This document shows, one piece after another, positions 1 through 7,007 of a stretch of 12,482 bases of DNA. The notes under the pieces were generated by a model that searched no databases, was not told the origin of the DNA, and saw only the letters and a list, made by a program, of their open reading frames with translations. Position 1 is the first letter of the stretch. Each line of letters opens with the position of its first letter. This DNA is from Methylotenera sp. UBA6020 (GTDB lineage Bacteria > Pseudomonadota > Gammaproteobacteria > Burkholderiales > Methylophilaceae): the NCBI GenBank assembly GCA_002429455.1, contig DIZU01000093.1, positions 1 to 12,482 of the forward strand, given 5' to 3'. The position numbers and the translations under genes are program-made.

Positions 1-21
1 ACTTATTTCAGGACGGGTCAT

Positions 22-65
22 AGTCCATAAAAAAGCCCCAGTTAACTGGGGCTTTTTTATGGACT
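22..65. terminator. Bidirectional rho-independent terminator
   Basis: Positions 22-43 are the exact reverse complement of 44-65. The core is a GCCCCAG/CTGGGGC stem (35-41 and 46-52) around a TTAA loop, flanked by six A (29-34) and six T (53-58). Either strand therefore gives a GC-rich hairpin followed by a U tract. It lies 22 bases past the mlaA stop codon and would end mlaA transcription. The symmetry suggests that it also ends a convergent plus-strand gene whose last codons may lie in bases 1-23 or 1-30, but too little is present to identify that gene. Confidence 0.9.
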
Positions 66-87
66 GCATTAATTAAGCATTTTCAAA

Positions 88-837
88 TCACTTTTGGGGG
101 GCTTCAGGCTCTGTATCTTCAAAGTCATCTTTAATCAATTCTTTTGATCCTAAACCGTCCTGCACTAGGTTGGCGCGTCTTTGCAGGTAAGCGTCACGCA
201 TAAAGGCATAAGGGTCTAACGATGCTTCATCAACCAAGTCAGTTGCTGTAAGAAGTTCTGTGCGTTTGTCTATAAACTGCGCGGCACGTAGTTGATTATG
301 CAGTCGAATCTGACCAATATTGTGCGTGTAAGTAATTGGGTCCGAGGTCGCTGTATCTACCACTAAGCCAGTTGCATCGCGTAAGCTAGATGGGCCAAGA
401 AATGGTAATACTAAGTAGGCTCCACTGCCAACACCCCAATAACCTAATGTTTGACCAAAGTCTTCTTTACGACGTTCTATTTTATCCATACCGGCCACGT
501 CAATAAAGCCAGCAAGACCAAATGTACTGTTAATCACAAAGCGCCCTGCATCAGTAAATGCGTAAGCCAATTTAAATTGCAGTAAATCGTTTAGTACGGT
601 AGTGACCATGCCAAGATTGCTAAAGAAATTGTTAATACCAACGCGCACTGGGGTAGGCGCTACGGCCTTATAGGCGGTTGCAACGGGTTTGAAAATGGCT
701 TTATCGGTGACATCATTAAACTTATAAATGCCGCGATTCATGCCTTCAAGCGGATCTTTGTTGGCTTGTGACGCACAGCCTGACAGCATGCCGAAGGCAA
801 GCGAGCTAGCGATGATTACTGTTATTTTTGTACGCAT
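88..837 (-). CDS. mlaA: MlaA (VacJ) outer-membrane phospholipid-trafficking lipoprotein
   Basis: This 249-residue protein is the outer-membrane component of the Mla pathway, which removes misplaced phospholipids from the outer leaflet and passes them toward the inner membrane. The N-terminus is a lipoprotein signal peptide ending in the lipobox LSGC, with Cys21 as the lipidated residue. Ala at +2 fits outer-membrane sorting. The family motifs follow: DPLEGMNRGIYKFND near residues 28-42, then EDFGQTLGYWGVGSGAYLVLP and GPSSLRDATG near residues 125-157. The acidic, low-complexity C-terminus (DDFEDTEPEAPQK) is typically variable. A GGGG run six bases before the ATG can act as ribosome binding site. 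In many proteobacteria mlaA sits with the mlaFEDCB genes; here it stands alone, with a terminator directly downstream and a long spacer upstream, so it is probably transcribed by itself. Confidence 0.95.
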   Translation of the reverse strand: MRTKITVIIASSLAFGMLSGCASQANKDPLEGMNRGIYKFNDVTDKAIFKPVATAYKAVAPTPVRVGINNFFSNLGMVTTVLNDLLQFKLAYAFTDAGRFVINSTFGLAGFIDVAGMDKIERRKEDFGQTLGYWGVGSGAYLVLPFLGPSSLRDATGLVVDTATSDPITYTHNIGQIRLHNQLRAAQFIDKRTELLTATDLVDEASLDPYAFMRDAYLQRRANLVQDGLGSKELIKDDFEDTEPEAPQK

Positions 838-926
838 TCAAAACCCCAAAATTGTGATCCTTGCTCAAATTCCATCATAAAATGCTGCTGATTGAAGCTG
901 AGTCTATCGACAGAAAACCTGCGGTA

Positions 927-955
927 ACTTTAACCGAGCAAGGCTTGATTGTCCA
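927..955 (-). promoter_or_regulatory. Candidate sigma-70 promoter for mlaA
   Basis: Read on the minus strand there is a TGGACA -35-like box (955-950), a 17-base spacer and a TAAAGT -10-like box (932-927). The -35 matches the consensus at five of six positions and the -10 at four of six. Transcription would start near 920, leaving a leader of about 80 bases before mlaA. This is a consensus match by eye only. Confidence 0.3.
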
Positions 956-1045
956 GTATTTTGGTATTTATCATACAGTTTTGTTGTTTTTTACCAAATA
1001 TAATTAGGTTCAATCGCCTAATCTGGTAATACCTCAATGTTGCCG

Positions 1046-1069
1046 GTCAGTTTATGCAAATAAACTGAC
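1046..1069. repeat. 9-bp perfect inverted repeat
   Basis: GTCAGTTTA (1046-1054) and TAAACTGAC (1061-1069) are exact reverse complements around a six-base loop, TGCAAA. No T tract follows on either strand, so it is not a standard terminator. It could be a protein-binding site or an RNA 3'-end hairpin of the tpiA transcript. A partial copy of the arm (CAGTTTAT) recurs at about 1087-1094. Confidence 0.5.
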
Positions 1070-1253
1070 AATTGATACTTGGGATTCAGTTTATTTTTTA
1101 ATTAGCGAAGCCATGCCCGTGCCTGTAATTCCGTTGCAATAGCTAGTGATTTGCTTACTGGCAATATTGTCGTATAGGATCTGAAAATGTTCAGGACGCA
1201 GCATATGACTAGGTTGTCTCTGGCAATAATGTGCTCAGCTTTTCGTGTTGTGG

Positions 1254-2051
1254 TTATTCAGTAAGGCATGCACTGGATGTAACGTTGTTGGCTACTTGGC
1301 ATATCGCTACAAATTCGTCCGCCCTTAGGGATGCGCCGCCAATGAGCCCGCCATCCACATCTGGCATGGCGAATAGTTCTGCTGCATTTTTAGCTTTTAC
1401 GCTACCGCCATAAATAATACGCACCTTAGCTGCCGCATCTGCATTCCGGCGGGCAATGCGGTTGCGAATAAACTGGTGTACTAATTGCGCCTGTTCCGGA
1501 GAGGCCGTTTTGCCGGTGCCAATCGCCCAAACTGGTTCGTAGGCAAATACCATATTGAGTTGCATGGCTTTAGCAAACTCCTGCTCGCCCAATGTTGCCA
1601 TGACTGCATCCATCTGACTTGCGACAATCACTTCAGTCAGTCCCGCCTCATGTTCTGCCAAGGTTTCACCTACACATAATATGGGAGTCAGGCCACCTTT
1701 AATCGCCCCGTCAAATCTGGCTGCCGCTGTCAGATTGGTTTCATAAAATAGGTTGCGTCGTTCAGAATGCCCTAGCAGTACATACGTGCAGCCTAGATCC
1801 GTCAGCATGTGCGGGGCAACCGCGCCAGTAAAAGCCCCTTGTTCGTGCTGGTTCACGTTCTGCCCACCCCAGGCGATATTGGTGTTGGTGAGCAGTGATC
1901 TGGCCTGAAAAAGGTAAGGGTTCGGCACGCAGACAACGTAATCAGCATTTTTAAAGTCTCGCAGGCCTTCAATGATGCTTTCAAGCAAGATTTGATTGCT
2001 CTTGATGTCACCGTGCATTTTCCAATTGCCTACTACAAGGTTACGACGCAT
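1254..2051 (-). CDS. tpiA: Triose-phosphate isomerase
   Basis: This 265-residue cytoplasmic enzyme interconverts dihydroxyacetone phosphate and glyceraldehyde-3-phosphate. All family signatures are present in order: GNWKMHG with substrate-binding Lys11, GHSERR with catalytic His95, the YEPVWAIGTGK segment with catalytic Glu172 and the flexible phosphate-gripping loop, then YGGSVKA (214-220) and GGLIGGASL near residues 234-242. I start it at the ATG at 2051, because the family begins a few residues before GNWK and AGAAGGA lies eight bases upstream. An in-frame ATG at 2078 would add nine unusual residues and place that ribosome binding site inside the gene. It follows fba by 30 bases and is probably co-transcribed with it. 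The last ten or so residues extend slightly past the usual family end. Confidence 0.97.
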   Translation of the reverse strand: MRRNLVVGNWKMHGDIKSNQILLESIIEGLRDFKNADYVVCVPNPYLFQARSLLTNTNIAWGGQNVNQHEQGAFTGAVAPHMLTDLGCTYVLLGHSERRNLFYETNLTAAARFDGAIKGGLTPILCVGETLAEHEAGLTEVIVASQMDAVMATLGEQEFAKAMQLNMVFAYEPVWAIGTGKTASPEQAQLVHQFIRNRIARRNADAAAKVRIIYGGSVKAKNAAELFAMPDVDGGLIGGASLRADEFVAICQVANNVTSSACLTE

Positions 2052-2081
2052 GTTGTGATTCCTTCTATTCCTAGCCATTCA

Positions 2082-3149
2082 TTAAGATTTGACAATCGCC
2101 TGCAACTCGCCGGCCTTGTAACGCTCTGCCATGCGTTCGCAAGGGATGGGTTTAATAGCGGCAGCTTGCCCGGCTGAGCCAAACGCTTCATAGCGTGCCT
2201 TGCAAATATCCCGCATGGCAGCTGTACTGACATTGAGGAATTTTCTTGGGTCAAATTCTTTTCTGTTTTGTGCAAAAAATCTGCGCAATGCGCCAGTAGA
2301 CGCCATGCGCAAATCCGTATCGATGTTTACTTTACGTACACCGTACTTGATACCTTCGATTATTTCTTCCACAGGCACGCCATAAGTTTCACCCATGTCG
2401 CCGCCAAATTCATTGATGATGTGCAGCCACTCCTGTGGTACAGAAGATGAACCGTGCATGACCAAATGCGTATTCGGTATACGCGCATGAATTTCTTTAA
2501 TACGGCTAATCGCCAGTGTTTTGCCCGTGGGCGGACGAGTGAATTTATAGGCACCATGCGAAGTGCCGATCGCAATCGCCAGTGCATCCACCCCGGTTTG
2601 CCTGACAAAATCCGCAGCTTCTTCAGGGTCGGTAAGCATTTGTGCCCGACTTAATGCGCCTACGGCACCCGAGCCATCCTCTTCACCTGCTAGTCCGGTT
2701 TCTAGTGATCCGAGTACCCCAAGCTCACCTTCCACAGATACGCCTATAGCGTGGGCGAAATCGACGATTTTTTTGGTGGCATCAACATTGTATTGGTAGC
2801 TGGACGGGGTTTTAGCGTCCTCCATCAGGGAGCCATCCATCATCACGCTAGAAAAACCAGAGCGCATGGCCTGGATACACACGGCCGGTGAATGGCCGTG
2901 ATCTTGATGCATGACAACGGGGATGTGCGGGTAAGATTCAATGGCGGCTAACACCAAATGCCGCAAAAAAGCTTCACCTGCATATTTTCGTGCGCCTGCA
3001 GAGCCTTGCAAAATCACCGGGCTATTCACTTCATCCGCGGCCTGCATAATGGCGTGAACCTGCTCCATATTGTTAACGTTGAATGCCGCAAGACCGTAAT
3101 CGTGTTCAGCAGCATGATCCAGTAATTGACGTAATGAAACGAGTGCCAT
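2082..3149 (-). CDS. fba: Class II fructose-1,6-bisphosphate aldolase, Calvin-cycle (CbbA) subtype
   Basis: This 355-residue zinc enzyme reversibly cleaves fructose-1,6-bisphosphate into dihydroxyacetone phosphate and glyceraldehyde-3-phosphate, and the CbbA branch can usually also act on sedoheptulose bisphosphate. Visible residues include MHQDHGHS with catalytic Asp83 and zinc ligand His84, GTSHGAYKF with His198, and VMHGSSSVP with His232. The NIDTD segment (275-279) binds substrate phosphate. The full length and the C-terminal part after residue 290 (EFDPRKFLN, then the [13 protein letters not shown] region) match the CbbA-type subgroup. The start is weakly primed (GAGAG six bases before ATG). 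Its partner tpiA follows at once, so the pair makes and uses triose phosphates. In a ribulose-monophosphate methylotroph they would feed both the cleavage branch and gluconeogenesis. No RuBisCO or other Calvin-cycle gene is in the window. The long upstream region carries a palindromic operator candidate. Confidence 0.97.
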   Translation of the reverse strand: MALVSLRQLLDHAAEHDYGLAAFNVNNMEQVHAIMQAADEVNSPVILQGSAGARKYAGEAFLRHLVLAAIESYPHIPVVMHQDHGHSPAVCIQAMRSGFSSVMMDGSLMEDAKTPSSYQYNVDATKKIVDFAHAIGVSVEGELGVLGSLETGLAGEEDGSGAVGALSRAQMLTDPEEAADFVRQTGVDALAIAIGTSHGAYKFTRPPTGKTLAISRIKEIHARIPNTHLVMHGSSSVPQEWLHIINEFGGDMGETYGVPVEEIIEGIKYGVRKVNIDTDLRMASTGALRRFFAQNRKEFDPRKFLNVSTAAMRDICKARYEAFGSAGQAAAIKPIPCERMAERYKAGELQAIVKS

Positions 3150-3311
3150 AATGTACTCTCAAATAATTAAAAAATCCGGTAGTGATGTTTTTGTTATTGC
3201 ATGCACTGGTGCGACCTGGTCTGTATTGCCAGCTTACAGTGATAAGTCATGCGGGCGCCAGCGATAGTTATAAGGGGTATTCTGTCTGGATGCATACAAA
3301 TTTTGCGTATC

Positions 3312-3317
3312 ATTATA
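3312..3317 (-). promoter_or_regulatory. Candidate -10 box of the fba promoter
   Basis: On the minus strand positions 3317-3312 read TATAAT, part of TGCTATATAAT, which can also be read as an extended -10 (TGC then TATATA). No good -35 is found 16-18 bases upstream, where the 20-base palindrome lies instead. This suggests that the promoter depends on a regulator or on the extended -10. Confidence 0.4.
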
Positions 3318-3324
3318 TAGCACT

Positions 3325-3344
3325 TATGTCTTATATAAGACATA
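3325..3344. promoter_or_regulatory. 20-base perfect palindrome, candidate operator for fba-tpiA
   Basis: The sequence TATGTCTTATATAAGACATA equals its own reverse complement across all 20 bases. A continuous two-fold symmetric site of this length and AT-rich core is typical of dimeric helix-turn-helix regulators, but I cannot name the regulator. It starts eight bases upstream of a TATAAT on the minus strand, so it covers the -35 region of the likely fba promoter. A bound protein there would repress or activate fba-tpiA. A plus-strand TATAAT (3343-3348) overlaps its other edge. Confidence 0.55.
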
Positions 3345-3507
3345 TAATACATGAGATATAAATTATTTTAGCGCTATTGAGTTTAGTGCCTAAAATTTAG
3401 CATGATAAAAAGTACATATACTCATAAGCTAGGGGCAGTCATAATTATTAGGCTGTTTGGCTATGACTAACAGTGATAATTCAAACGAAAGCGGTTTAGC
3501 ATAGCGC

Positions 3508-4926
3508 TTAAACATTCTTATACAGCGCCAGTGTAAGTTCGCGCTGGGTTGCGTGATCTACTACCGGAGCCGGATAGTCCCTACCAATCTGCAAGTTTAG
3601 TTCTTGCAAGCGTAGCGGCGTTATCAGCCATGGTGCATGAATTTCTTTGTCATTGCACTTCGTCAGTTCGGGTACATATTTTCGGATAAAATTCCCTTGC
3701 ATGTCAAATCGTTCACTTTGGGTAATCGGATTAAAAATTCTAAACCAAGGTTGCGCATCGCAACCCGTACTCGCCGCCCATTGCCAGCCTCCATTATTGG
3801 CGCTCAGGTCAAAATCAATCAGTTTTGCTGCAAAATAATGTTCGCCCCAGCGCCAGTCGATCAGCAAGTCTTTTACCAGAAAGCTTGCTGCTACCATACG
3901 TAAACGATTATGCATAAAGCCTGTACTGTTGAGTTGTCGCATGGCCGCATCGACTAAAGGATAGCCGGTGTTGCCATCGCACCATGCCTGAAAAAGCGTT
4001 TTATCATTAGAAAATTGCAAAGTCTCAAACTCAGCCTTAAAAGCTTTACCTGATGCAACATGGGGATGGTGATGCAAAATTTGGAAATAAAAATCGCGCC
4101 AAATTAATTCGTTTAGCCAGGTTTGCGCTCCAACATTAGCGGCTAGTATTGCTTCACGTGCAAAATGGCGAATAGACACAGTACCAAAACGTAAATGTAC
4201 CGATAAATAAGACACCCCTTTGACTGCTGGAAAATCGCGCGCATCTTTGTAGTGACTCATGCGCGTTTTGAAATTATCAAACAGGTTCAAGCCGCCTTGC
4301 ATGCCGGTAGGGAGACGCATGCCAGATAAATTGGTGCGCTGGAAACCCATGCTTTCCAAGCTAGCCAATACATTTGTTGCAGGTTTTGCTAAATGTTGCA
4401 CATACCTATCAATGGCATAAGGCTGCAGATAAAAGTCATTAACGGTTTTGAGCCACATGTTTTTATACGGGGTAAAAACGCCATAAGGCTTACCTGACAT
4501 GTTTAACACTTCATCTTTTTCAAAAATAACTTGGTCTTTGTAATGATGAAACGCAATCGCATATTTTTGAAGTTGTTCAGCGACATGTGCATCGCGTGCC
4601 ATTGCACAAGGCTCGTAGTCGTGATTGGTAAACACCGCTTCAACTTGCAGCGAGCGAGCCAGTTGCAAAATCTCATCTTGTGCCTTGCCATGCAATACGA
4701 TGAGATCGCCACCTTTGGCTTGTAGCGCACCCTTTAGTTCACGGACGCTCTCCCAGATAAATTCCACCCGGCGATCAGCCTTGTCATGAAGCGGATCAAG
4801 AATATCTGTATCAAATATAAATGCGCAGAACACCTGGGCGGATTCTTTTAGCGCATAGAACAGAGCGGCATGATCGTAATCACGTAAATCACGTCTAAAC
4901 CAAACAAGGGATTTTGTGTGTAACAT
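3508..4926 (-). CDS. phrB: Class I deoxyribodipyrimidine (CPD) photolyase
   Basis: This 472-residue flavoprotein uses blue light to split UV-induced cyclobutane pyrimidine dimers. The N-terminal alpha/beta antenna domain (about 5-135) begins SLVWFRRDLRDYDH. The FAD-binding helical domain fills about 200-470, with TGYPLVDAAMRQL (320-332), MHNRLRMV, IDWRWGEHYF and ANNGGWQWAASTG, ending with WFRIFNP. Its length equals that of the E. coli enzyme. By alignment from memory with E. coli, the triad residues W382 and W359 correspond to W381 and W358 here, but W306 corresponds to Phe305 (codon TTT at 4014-4012). I use the ATG at 4926. An in-frame TTG at 4944 is also open, but neither has a clear ribosome binding site, and a 6-bp hairpin (4932-4937 with 4952-4957) lies just upstream. 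It appears to be a single-gene unit. Confidence 0.95.
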   Translation of the reverse strand: MLHTKSLVWFRRDLRDYDHAALFYALKESAQVFCAFIFDTDILDPLHDKADRRVEFIWESVRELKGALQAKGGDLIVLHGKAQDEILQLARSLQVEAVFTNHDYEPCAMARDAHVAEQLQKYAIAFHHYKDQVIFEKDEVLNMSGKPYGVFTPYKNMWLKTVNDFYLQPYAIDRYVQHLAKPATNVLASLESMGFQRTNLSGMRLPTGMQGGLNLFDNFKTRMSHYKDARDFPAVKGVSYLSVHLRFGTVSIRHFAREAILAANVGAQTWLNELIWRDFYFQILHHHPHVASGKAFKAEFETLQFSNDKTLFQAWCDGNTGYPLVDAAMRQLNSTGFMHNRLRMVAASFLVKDLLIDWRWGEHYFAAKLIDFDLSANNGGWQWAASTGCDAQPWFRIFNPITQSERFDMQGNFIRKYVPELTKCNDKEIHAPWLITPLRLQELNLQIGRDYPAPVVDHATQRELTLALYKNV

Positions 4927-5200
4927 GCACCAAGCCGCTAGCAATAAGAGTCGGCTTAGTTTAACAAATCCCTCACACTTTCATTTCGATACATTGAATT
5001 AACCAACATTTAATGAAAATGACATGCGATAGGCATCGTCGTTTACCCATAAATTTGAATCAATAGCACCAATTAATTTTTCACTACATTGGGAAGGCTT
5101 GCAAATAGCCATATATAGGATAGGTGTTGTTACCACACAAGTGGCAAGCTAGACTGATCCTCTTCAGTAGCTAAATTAAACGTACGAAATAAAATCCGCG

Positions 5201-5458
5201 TTAGCTTCTGGCACCGAACATATATTTTTTTTCTGCAGACGCTAAGTCTTTGATGGTTGATATGTCTAATAACCCCAACATATTTTGTAAGTCTAAAGAA
5301 AGTAAAATCAGTTCTTCATCTCCCATCGCATCTACTTTTTGAAAGACATCGGCGCTGTAGGTGCGATCTCTGAGCAATTTAGCAGGGTTAACTGCGCCAA
5401 TCACTTTCCTTGCGGCGACTGAGAATTTTGACAGTACTACTAAGCATTGATTGTCCAT
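5201..5458 (-). CDS. Hypothetical protein of 85 residues
   Basis: I do not recognise this family. The frame encodes a soluble-looking protein with a hydrophobic N-terminal stretch (LVVLSKFSVAARKVIGAV, about 6-23) that is too short and too polar for a clear membrane segment. A charged linker (KLLRDRTYSADVFQK) and two amphipathic leucine-rich helices follow (DEELILLSLDLQNMLGLLD, then STIKDLASAEKKY). The composition and the run of balanced charged and hydrophobic residues look like real coding sequence, and no better frame competes on either strand. The ribosome binding site is weak: TGGAC five bases before the ATG, inside a repeated ATGGACA. It lies alone between phrB (274 bases away) and rlmH (146 bases away), all on the same strand. 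Its function is unknown. Confidence 0.6.
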   Translation of the reverse strand: MDNQCLVVLSKFSVAARKVIGAVNPAKLLRDRTYSADVFQKVDAMGDEELILLSLDLQNMLGLLDISTIKDLASAEKKYMFGARS

Positions 5459-5604
5459 AAATGTCCATGAATAAAGAGTAACTGAAAAAATCGCTTATTT
5501 ATTGGGCAAAGATACCCGCTTTGGTGCATCTAATCGCTCAAATGTAGCGTTAAGTAGCCGTTAATAGTTATTAAGCATGTAGCATGCCAATATGGAATTT
5601 AAGA

Positions 5605-6084
5605 CTATTCGCGATGGTAAGGGTGGTTTTGAATCACTGAATGCGCACGGTAAAGTTGCTCTACAAGCATCACACGCACCATGCCGTGCGGAAGCGTGAG
5701 TTTAGATAATCCCCATAGCCAATCGGCTTTTTGTTTGACAGAGGCATGTAGCCCGTCAGCGCCCCCAATGACCAGTGCAATATCTCTGCCGCTGGTAGTT
5801 GAGCCATCTAGCCATGCTTTGAATTTTTCTGCAAGTTGTAGCGTAGTGACTTCTTGGCCGCGCTCGTCTAAGGCAATTAAATAATCACGGCCAATGGCTT
5901 CTAAAATGCGTTTTGCTTCAATGAGCTGGATGTTTTCTGTGCTGTTGCCCGCAGCGCGTTTTTCGGGTTTGATGTCGACAATCTCAACCGTCGCTTCGCG
6001 TGGCATGCGTTTTGTGTACTCAGCACATGCTGTTTCAACCCAACCCGGCATTTTATGGCCAACAGAGATAATGCGAAGTTTCAA
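5605..6084 (-). CDS. rlmH: 23S rRNA (pseudouridine-1915-N3) methyltransferase RlmH
   Basis: This 159-residue SPOUT-fold enzyme methylates pseudouridine 1915 in helix 69 of 23S rRNA on assembled 70S ribosomes, using S-adenosylmethionine. The family start (LKLRIISVGHKMPGWVETAC), the knot-forming LVIGGADGL segment (about 104-112), LTLPHGMVRVMLVEQLYRA and the invariant C-terminus NHPYHRE are all present. Homologues begin MKLR, so the start here is the TTG at 6084. The open frame runs on upstream only because it reads through the REPIN element, where a GTG at 6141 would add 19 residues unlike the family. No clear ribosome binding site precedes the TTG. It is the last gene of the cluster, after rsfS, its usual partner in bacterial genomes. 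Confidence 0.95.
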   Translation of the reverse strand: MKLRIISVGHKMPGWVETACAEYTKRMPREATVEIVDIKPEKRAAGNSTENIQLIEAKRILEAIGRDYLIALDERGQEVTTLQLAEKFKAWLDGSTTSGRDIALVIGGADGLHASVKQKADWLWGLSKLTLPHGMVRVMLVEQLYRAHSVIQNHPYHRE

Positions 6085-6107
6085 TGGACAATAATTTGGG
6101 TAACAAT

Positions 6108-6169
6108 TTGTAGGAGCGATCTTTAGATCGCGAACCGACACTTTCGCGATCTAAAGATCGCTCCTACAA
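6108..6169. repeat. REPIN: two inverted REP units
   Basis: The 26-base arms 6108-6133 and 6144-6169 are perfect reverse complements around a 10-base loop (6134-6143). Each arm holds a REP-like unit (6110-6133 and 6144-6167) with the GTAG head typical of REP sequences, then GA and a smaller palindrome GCGATCT-TT-AGATCGC (6116-6131 in the left unit). Paired, inverted REPs of this form are REPINs, non-autonomous elements mobilised by a REP-associated tyrosine transposase (TnpA-REP/RAYT) encoded elsewhere. None is in this window. It fills half of the 118-base rsfS-rlmH spacer and, if transcribed, would form a very stable hairpin just before rlmH. Confidence 0.85.
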
Positions 6170-6202
6170 GAACCTTAATTTGAGGCTTGTATGACATGCA
6201 AA

Positions 6203-6577
6203 TTACATGGCTTTAATATGGCCGCGACGTGATTCAGCCTCGCCCCACAGCTGTTCAAGGTTGTAGTAGGCACGTGTGGTTGGCACCATGATGTGTACGA
6301 CGATATCGTCTAAATCCACCAGCACCCATTCGCCTTCTTTTTCGCCTTCAGTACCGCGAATCGCGTAACCTTTTTCTTTAAGTTTTTCACGCACATTATC
6401 GGCTACCGCTTTAGCTTGGCGGCTAGACGTTGCCGAAGCGACGATCATATAACTAGTCATGGATGTTAACTTACGGACATCCATCACGGTGATGTCAAAC
6501 CCTTTAATATCTTCAATCGCATCAGTCACTGCGAGTTTCATTGTTTCTAAATACGTGGAATCTAAATCAAGGGTCAT
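6203..6577 (-). CDS. rsfS: Ribosomal silencing factor RsfS
   Basis: This 124-residue protein binds large-subunit protein uL14 and blocks joining of the ribosomal subunits during starvation and stationary phase. The Iojap/RsfS domain spans about 14-112: AVTDAIEDIKGFDITVMDVRKL, then TSYMIVASATSSRQAKAVAD (41-60), then EGEWVLVDLDDIVVHIM (81-97) and the closing YYNLEQLW (104-111). The ATG at 6577 follows the panD stop codon with no gap, so translation is probably coupled. A second in-frame ATG at residue 13 is possible, but the longer form fits the family length. The rsfS-rlmH order is widely conserved; nadD, which often precedes rsfS, is replaced here by panD. Confidence 0.95.
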   Translation of the reverse strand: MTLDLDSTYLETMKLAVTDAIEDIKGFDITVMDVRKLTSMTSYMIVASATSSRQAKAVADNVREKLKEKGYAIRGTEGEKEGEWVLVDLDDIVVHIMVPTTRAYYNLEQLWGEAESRRGHIKAM

Positions 6578-6958
6578 TTATGCGGCCTGTACTGGAATTG
6601 CGTTGCGTTGAGATTGTATGCGGTTGTCACTATCGACATACACAAGTTGGGGGCTGAATTTTTCAAGTTCAATTTCGTTATAAACAGCGTAGCTGGCAAT
6701 AATAATAATATCTTTCGGGTGCGCTTTATGTGCAGCGGCACCATTCACGGAAATAATGCCGGAATTGCGCTCTGCGCGAATGGCGTAGGTGCTAAAACGT
6801 TCGCCATTGGTCACGTTATAAATACTGATTTGTTCGTATTCACGAATATTGGCGGCTTCAAGCAGCACTTCATCAATCGCACAGCTACCTTCATAATGGA
6901 GCTCTGAGTGCGTAACGTGTACGCGGTGCAACTTGGATTTAAGCATGGTTCTTTGCAT
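6578..6958 (-). CDS. panD: Aspartate 1-decarboxylase proenzyme
   Basis: This 126-residue proenzyme cleaves itself to form a pyruvoyl enzyme that decarboxylates L-aspartate to beta-alanine, the amine half of pantothenate. The self-processing site is visible as YEGSCAID, with cleavage between Gly24 and Ser25, so Ser25 becomes the pyruvoyl group. Downstream, [12 protein letters not shown] (49-60) and [24 protein letters not shown] hold the conserved active-site and core strands. The C-terminus NAIPVQAA and total length match the E. coli protein closely. The start [13 protein letters not shown] agrees with the family, although no strong ribosome binding site is seen. It follows panC by 49 bases and abuts rsfS, completing a panB-panC-panD set that with panE or ilvC activity elsewhere would make pantothenate. 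Confidence 0.97.
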   Translation of the reverse strand: MQRTMLKSKLHRVHVTHSELHYEGSCAIDEVLLEAANIREYEQISIYNVTNGERFSTYAIRAERNSGIISVNGAAAHKAHPKDIIIIASYAVYNEIELEKFSPQLVYVDSDNRIQSQRNAIPVQAA

Positions 6959-7007
6959 GTGCTTAACCGTAATTTAAAAGGGATTGCATTATAGTCTTTT
7001 CAAGCAC

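Larger units (their letters stand above)
838..1253. other. Intergenic spacer between tpiA and mlaA
   Basis: This stretch of 416 bases holds no gene I can support. It contains the probable mlaA promoter and several short inverted repeats: TTTGGTA/TACCAAA (960-966 and 992-998), ATTAGG/CCTAAT (1003-1008 and 1017-1022) and the 9-base-pair hairpin at 1046-1069. No hairpin plus T tract is visible just past tpiA, so I cannot point to a terminator for the fba-tpiA transcript. Confidence 0.6.
3150..3507. other. Intergenic regulatory spacer upstream of fba
   Basis: This stretch of 358 bases is AT-rich and holds no gene I can support. It contains the palindrome and -10 box listed separately, a probable fba leader of about 155 bases (3150-3305), and a 7-bp inverted repeat AGTCATA/TATGACT (3437-3443 and 3462-3468) that may be a weak 3' hairpin of phrB. 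I see no known riboswitch. Confidence 0.55.

Noticed and set aside
1..30. End of a plus-strand gene at the left edge (stop at 21-23 or 28-30)
   Set aside because: Fewer than ten codons are present, so neither the frame nor the identity can be supported.
1102..1257. Minus-strand frame open for 51 codons just past tpiA, ending ATELQARAWLR-stop, considered as a gene remnant
   Set aside because: It has no start codon of its own in a sensible place, its length is within what chance allows, and I recognise no family in it.
5540..5570. Short tandem-like repeats (GTAGCGTTAA, GTAGCCGTTAA) downstream of rlmH
   Set aside because: Only two imperfect copies of about ten bases, with no known role and no hairpin; likely chance.
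6085..6141. Longer RlmH starting at GTG 6141
   Set aside because: The extra residues are encoded by the REPIN element and spacer and are absent from the family; the TTG at 6084 matches the family start.
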